NCBI RefSeq assembly: GCF_000300855.1
Contig: NZ_ALJF01000004.1
Location: 186,001-250,000 of the forward strand
Source: Agrobacterium albertimagni AOL15
GTDB taxonomy: Bacteria; Pseudomonadota; Alphaproteobacteria; Rhizobiales; Rhizobiaceae
Direction of reading: 5' to 3'
DNA length: 64,000 nucleotides
Part shown: positions 60,317 to 64,000 of the stretch, piece after piece
Layout of the letters: every line of letters starts with the position of its first letter
How positions within the stretch are numbered: position 1 is the first letter of the stretch
Translations under genes and position numbers: made by a program
Notes under the pieces: generated by a model
What the model was told of the DNA's origin: nothing
The model's database searches: none
Seen by the model: the letters and a program-made list of their open reading frames with translations, nothing else

Positions 60317-60472
60317 TCAGTGGACAGTCGCGAGCTCTTCTTCGAGGAGCTTCAGCGCATCCTGCAGCGCTTCAACCAGGATGTCCGTCAGTTCGTCGGA
60401 TTTGTTCTCGAGAAGCATCAGCTTGATCGCCATGTCCTGCTGCTCGAAATACTGATCAGGTCCTTCGTTCAT
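60317..60472 (-). CDS. Small acidic helical protein, 51 residues
   Basis: ATG 60472 (third of three in-frame ATGs; 60475 and 60478 precede it) follows AAGGGGAC. The peptide is acidic and helical (MAIKLMLLENKSDELTDILV, then EALQDALKLLEEELATVH), like a short coiled coil. It converges on tadC. No family recognised. Confidence 0.6.
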   Translation of the reverse strand: MNEGPDQYFEQQDMAIKLMLLENKSDELTDILVEALQDALKLLEEELATVH

Positions 60473-60564
60473 CATCATGTCCCCTTAAGGCCGAATCATC
60501 TCGGCTGGTTCCACGATGCCGCCGCTTCCTTGTGCCGGGCTTTCACCCGATCCTGCGTCATCCG

Positions 60565-61026
60565 TCAAGCGTCAGTCTCGACCCCACCGGTCACTGCGGC
60601 ATTGAAGTTCGAGAAGAACTCGCCTGCAAGCTTCTTGGAGGTCGATTCGATCAAGCGGCTGCCAAGCTGGGCGATCTTGCCGCCGACCTCGGCCTTTACC
60701 GTGTAGCTGAGCAGGGTCGCTCCGCCCTCTTCCTCGGTCAGGGTCACGTCTGCACCACCCTTGGCAAAACCGGCAAGGCCACCTTTGCCTTCGCCTGATA
60801 TCGTATAGGAATGCGGCGGATTGAGATTGTGCAGCTCGACGGCCCCTTCGAACTTTGCCTTGATCGGCCCGATCTTCAGAACGACCTTGGCGGCCATCTG
60901 GTTGTCAGAGGTCTTCTCCAGGCTTTCGCACCCTGGAATGGCTTGCTTGAGGATTTCGGGATTATTCAGCGCACGCCAAACGGTTTCCACCGGCGCTTCG
61001 ATGCGCTCGCTGCCTTGCATGTCCAT
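60565..61026 (-). CDS. SRPBCC / CoxG-like protein
   Basis: This 153-residue protein has the START/Bet v1-like fold of the CoxG (carbon monoxide dehydrogenase subunit G) group: APVETVWRALNNPEILKQAIPGCESLE at the start and a C-terminal amphipathic helix. No cox genes are near, so only the family is assigned. ATG 61026 follows GGGAGGAAG. Confidence 0.85.
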   Translation of the reverse strand: MDMQGSERIEAPVETVWRALNNPEILKQAIPGCESLEKTSDNQMAAKVVLKIGPIKAKFEGAVELHNLNPPHSYTISGEGKGGLAGFAKGGADVTLTEEEGGATLLSYTVKAEVGGKIAQLGSRLIESTSKKLAGEFFSNFNAAVTGGVETDA

Positions 61027-61130
61027 CCGGTCTTCCTCCCTTGCAGATTGCGGGCTCCCTCCCGCAGCCCTCAGACTGCATGGCGAAGGTAACGGATGCA
61101 AGTCTCGTCACGCATCAGCAGGCCCGGCCC

Positions 61131-62435
61131 TCAGACGAGAACGGCCTGTTCGACGCGGTCCTGAGAGCCGAAGAAGCGGAGGTACCGCTCGACCTCCTCC
61201 GGATCACCGGTCGCCTTGCGCGGGTTGTCGGAAAGCTTGACGGCGGGACGGCCGTTGGCTTGCGAGACCTTGCAGACGATGGAAATCGGCTTCAGGCCAG
61301 CGATCTCCACGGGCGCGCAGCCAGCGAAATCATTGGTGAGATTGGTACCCCAACCGAAGGACATGCGAACGCGACCGGCAAAGTGGCGGTAAGTATCGAT
61401 GATCGCATCGACGTCCAAACCGTCCGAGAAGATCAGGAGCTTCTTGCGCGGATCGCGGCCCATTTTCTTCCACCACTCGATGATCTTCTCGCCGCCTTCG
61501 ATCGGCGGCGCACTGTCCGGTCGGAAACCGGTCCAGTCGGCGACCCATTCCGGTGCATGCTGGAGAAAGGACGTGGTGCCGTAAGCATCCGGTAGGACGA
61601 TCAGCAGATTACCGCCATAGAGGCGATTCCAGTCTTTCAGAACCTGATAGGGGGCTGCAGCCAGCTGCTCGTCGGTTTCTGCCAAGGCTGCAACGACCAT
61701 TGGCAATTCATGGGCATTTGTGCCGACGGCCTCGAGATCGGAATCCATGGCAAGCAGCACATTGCTCGTGCCAGTGAAGGCTGGGCCGATACCTTCCTTC
61801 AAGGCTTCCACGCACCAGCGCTGCCAGAGGAAGCTGTGACGGCGGCGGGTGCCGAAGTCGGAAATGCGCAGACCCGGCAATTCGCGGAGGCGCTCGACCT
61901 TCGACCACATCTTGGCCTTGGCCCGCGCATAGAGCACGTCGAGGGTGAAATAGCCAAGCGAGCGCATGGCGGCGCGCGAGCGCAGCTCATTGATGATGGC
62001 GAGTGCCGGGATCTCCCACAGGGTCGTCTCCATCCAGGAGCCGTGGAAGGTCAATTCGTATTGGCCGTCACGCTTGGAAAGTTCGTATTCGGGGAGCTGG
62101 AGATTGCCGAGCCAGGCGAGAAATTCAGGCTCGAAGATCTGGGCGCGACCGTAAAACGTGTTACCGGCAAGCCAGATCATTTCCTTCTTGGTCAGTCGCA
62201 GCGAGCGAACATGATCGAGCTGGTCACGCAGTTCCTGTTCGTCGATCTCGTCGGCAAGCCTGACCGAAGTCGTGCGATTGATGAGCGTGAAAGTGGCGTT
62301 CACCTGCGGATAGAGCTTCCAGATCATCTGGAGCATCAGCAGTTTGTAGAAGTCCGTGTCGATCAGGCTGCGGATGATGGGATCGAGCTTCCAGGCGTGG
62401 TTGTAAACCCTGGTTGCGATATCTGTCTTGGTCAT
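61131..62435 (-). CDS. pncB: Nicotinate phosphoribosyltransferase
   Basis: This 434-residue NAD-salvage enzyme makes nicotinate mononucleotide. The N-terminus [19 protein letters not shown] matches the family, and the phospho-accepting His is in [20 protein letters not shown] 62435 was chosen; the frame is open to 62516. Confidence 0.94.
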   Translation of the reverse strand: MTKTDIATRVYNHAWKLDPIIRSLIDTDFYKLLMLQMIWKLYPQVNATFTLINRTTSVRLADEIDEQELRDQLDHVRSLRLTKKEMIWLAGNTFYGRAQIFEPEFLAWLGNLQLPEYELSKRDGQYELTFHGSWMETTLWEIPALAIINELRSRAAMRSLGYFTLDVLYARAKAKMWSKVERLRELPGLRISDFGTRRRHSFLWQRWCVEALKEGIGPAFTGTSNVLLAMDSDLEAVGTNAHELPMVVAALAETDEQLAAAPYQVLKDWNRLYGGNLLIVLPDAYGTTSFLQHAPEWVADWTGFRPDSAPPIEGGEKIIEWWKKMGRDPRKKLLIFSDGLDVDAIIDTYRHFAGRVRMSFGWGTNLTNDFAGCAPVEIAGLKPISIVCKVSQANGRPAVKLSDNPRKATGDPEEVERYLRFFGSQDRVEQAVLV

Positions 62436-62574
62436 GATCGACTGCCTTGCCATCCGCAGGGGGACTACGGGGGACGGCCGAAATGCTTCGGCCGTTTCCG
62501 GTGCAGTTATCGGCAATCACCGGGGGAATGTCCAGAGAGCGGCGTTGCGCCGCTCTCTGCTAGGTCTGACCGCG

Positions 62575-62862
62575 TTACTGGCTGGGTGTCGGGCTGGATT
62601 CTGGCACGACCTGATTGTTGTCGCTCGGCGACGGGGCCGTCTGCTCGACAGGCTGGTTGGCCGGCTCGCTCGGTGCAATGGAATTGCCCCACCATTCCGC
62701 CGGGATCCAGACGAGCATGGCGAGGATCAGTCCGCCCAGCAGCACGATGAGGACCGGTTTGCCTTTAAAACCCTGACGCGCCTCGGTCGGCGTCATGGGT
62801 TCCGGCTGAAGGCCGCGCATGCGACGGTCGGTCGTGTCTGGAAGATCGGTTCGGCTGCTCAT
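62575..62862 (-). CDS. Small membrane protein with Pro/Ser-rich tail
   Basis: This 95-residue protein has a cytoplasmic N-terminus, one helix (PVLIVLLGGLILAMLVWIPA) and a periplasmic tail rich in Pro, Ser and Gln. Function unknown; similar short proteins exist in rhizobia. Confidence 0.7.
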   Translation of the reverse strand: MSSRTDLPDTTDRRMRGLQPEPMTPTEARQGFKGKPVLIVLLGGLILAMLVWIPAEWWGNSIAPSEPANQPVEQTAPSPSDNNQVVPESSPTPSQ

Positions 62863-62955
62863 GTGGTTGCTCCCTTGTGTCCTGAGGCGCGCAAGGCGCG
62901 AATTCTCAAGGGAAACGGGAGCTCAGCGGGGTTTGTTCCCGCAATTCTCGGGCGG

Positions 62956-63918
62956 CTAATAGCCAGCGGTACGATCGACAACGAATTCAAGCGGCTTGCC
63001 AGCCTCGAGCCGAGCGATCTGCGCCTCGACGTGACGGAACAGCGCACGAACATCGGAGGCGGCCGCAGCGTGAGGCGTGACGATCACGTTCGGCATCGAC
63101 CAGAGGGGACTGTCAGGATCGAGCGGTTCCTTTTCGAAGACATCGACCGAGGCCGATTTCAGCGTGCCGTCCTTGAGGCACTCGATCAATTCGGCTTCCT
63201 TCTGGCTGCCGCCACGACCGGCATTGAGAAAGATCGAACCGCCCAAGGGTCCGGCACGGCGGAGCCTCGAAAACAAGGCGCGGTCGTAGATGCCGCGCGT
63301 GTCGTCTGTTAGCGGCAGAAGGCCGACCAGGATATCGGTGCGACCGAGGAAGGTGTCGAGCCCCTTTGCGTCGAAGGTTACGACGCCGTCGATCGCCTTT
63401 GCGCGACGGGACCAGCCTATGACGTCGAAGCCCATGACCTTGAGCTTGTGAACGGCATCTGCGCCCAAGACCCCAAGGCCCATGACGCCGACCGTGACCT
63501 CCCGGGCCTCCGGCTGATCGGCGATCTCGTGCCAGACGCGAGCCTGCTGCTGGCCGGCATAGGCAATACCGTTGCGCAGATGATGGAGGCATTGCCAGAC
63601 GACCCATTCACTCATGCGGTCCGTCAGGCTTCGATCGACAAAACGGATGATCGGGAGATCCGGCAATTCGTATGCCGAGAGGATGTGATCCACACCGGCA
63701 CCGCCGGAGAAGATGGCTTTGAGCCCGGTTGCACGACGAAAGAGGGCCGGATCCGGTTTCCAGACCACGGCGAATTCGGCATCCGAGAGATCGCGGTCGG
63801 CATTCGCCGGATCACCCATGTCGACAACTGGACGATCGGGGAAGGCCGAGCGAAGCGCGTTGACGACGCTTTCGCGGGCAAAGCGGAGATCGACGACGAC
63901 GGGGCGTTTTTCGGACAT
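62956..63918 (-). CDS. ghrA: D-2-hydroxyacid dehydrogenase, glyoxylate/hydroxypyruvate reductase type
   Basis: This 320-residue NAD(P)H-dependent enzyme resembles GhrA. Rossmann motif GLGVLGADAVHKL, catalytic Arg in NAGRGG, Glu in VDVFEKEPLDP and His in VTPHAAA are present. The symbol is by resemblance only. Confidence 0.82.
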   Translation of the reverse strand: MSEKRPVVVDLRFARESVVNALRSAFPDRPVVDMGDPANADRDLSDAEFAVVWKPDPALFRRATGLKAIFSGGAGVDHILSAYELPDLPIIRFVDRSLTDRMSEWVVWQCLHHLRNGIAYAGQQQARVWHEIADQPEAREVTVGVMGLGVLGADAVHKLKVMGFDVIGWSRRAKAIDGVVTFDAKGLDTFLGRTDILVGLLPLTDDTRGIYDRALFSRLRRAGPLGGSIFLNAGRGGSQKEAELIECLKDGTLKSASVDVFEKEPLDPDSPLWSMPNVIVTPHAAAASDVRALFRHVEAQIARLEAGKPLEFVVDRTAGY

Positions 63919-63930
63919 TGCAGACTCACA

Positions 63931-64000
63931 TTATTGGCGGATGCCGCCGGCCTCGACGGCTTCGAGATTGAAGGCGGCGGCCATCAGGGCACGGGTGTAA
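63931..64000 (-). CDS. ABC transporter ATP-binding protein, C-terminal end (partial)
   Basis: The minus strand entering at the window edge reads YTRALMAAAFNLEAVEAGGI and ends RQ-TAA at 63931. HPYTRAL is the usual C-terminal motif of peptide-type (YejF/Opp) transporter ATPases. It ends 12 bp upstream of the reductase start, so they may share a transcript. Confidence 0.65.
   Translation of the reverse strand, partial: YTRALMAAAFNLEAVEAGGIRQ

Overview
The window looks like a chromosomal segment of an alphaproteobacterium of the Rhizobiaceae type (Rhizobium, Agrobacterium, Ensifer or a relative). This rests on the high GC content, the Cpa/Tad pilus gene order, the TRAP and quinate-catabolism genes, and the general character of the proteins; the species cannot be told from sequence alone. 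Two blocks of chromosomal genes flank a mobile island of about 21.8 kb.

Region 1 (1-14038) is catabolic. A class-V aminotransferase/cysteine-desulfurase-like gene and a hydantoinase/dihydropyrimidinase converge on a TRAP operon (dctP-dctQ-dctM plus a DapA-family aldolase) that has a divergent GntR regulator. Next comes a quinate/shikimate operon: a shikimate/quinate dehydrogenase, a possible 41-residue small ORF, and 3-dehydroshikimate dehydratase fused to an HPPD-like domain. A divergent TetR gene lies beside it. The same palindrome, ACTAAC-NN-GTTAGT, sits in both divergent control regions, once exactly between the -35 and -10 of the dehydrogenase promoter. This ties TRAP uptake to quinate/shikimate breakdown. 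ppsA follows.

Region 2 (14039-35855) is an integrated element bounded by a 14-bp direct repeat, one copy being the 3' end of an intact tRNA-Ser(GGA). Inside are a P4-type tyrosine integrase, an uncharacterised three-gene module with an HTH protein, and tail-fibre-like genes. These are followed by a run of plus-strand cargo genes (lipoprotein, SRAP/YedK, staphylococcal-type nuclease, secreted and membrane proteins) and phage internal/ejection-type proteins. A serine recombinase, an HGG-motif protein that may be a terminase small subunit, and a replication module complete it. That module runs AlpA-like, unknown, small HTH, PrimPol-helicase, and ends in an 11-copy TTnTGCGCAA iteron-like array. 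No large terminase, portal, capsid or protease gene is visible. The element therefore resembles a phage satellite or a gutted podovirus-like prophage and is the most unusual part of the window.

Region 3 (35842-49041) is mostly nucleoside metabolism: tRNA-Ser, a small membrane protein and msrA, then an operon for a BMP-type nucleoside ABC transporter, cdd, punA, deoC and deoA. Convergent genes encode a retropepsin-like protease, upp, add and deoB. Together these import nucleosides, deaminate and phosphorolyse them, and send pentose phosphate to central metabolism.

Region 4 (49132-60298) is a Flp/Tad pilus locus. TadG- and TadE-like pseudopilins and a short CpaC-N-terminal-like protein lie on the minus strand. 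The flp pilin, cpaA, cpaB, cpaC, cpaD, cpaE, cpaF, tadB and tadC lie on the plus strand. The right end carries a 51-residue conserved-looking protein, a CoxG/SRPBCC protein, pncB, a small membrane protein, a hydroxyacid (glyoxylate/hydroxypyruvate) reductase, and the last codons of an ABC-transporter ATPase.
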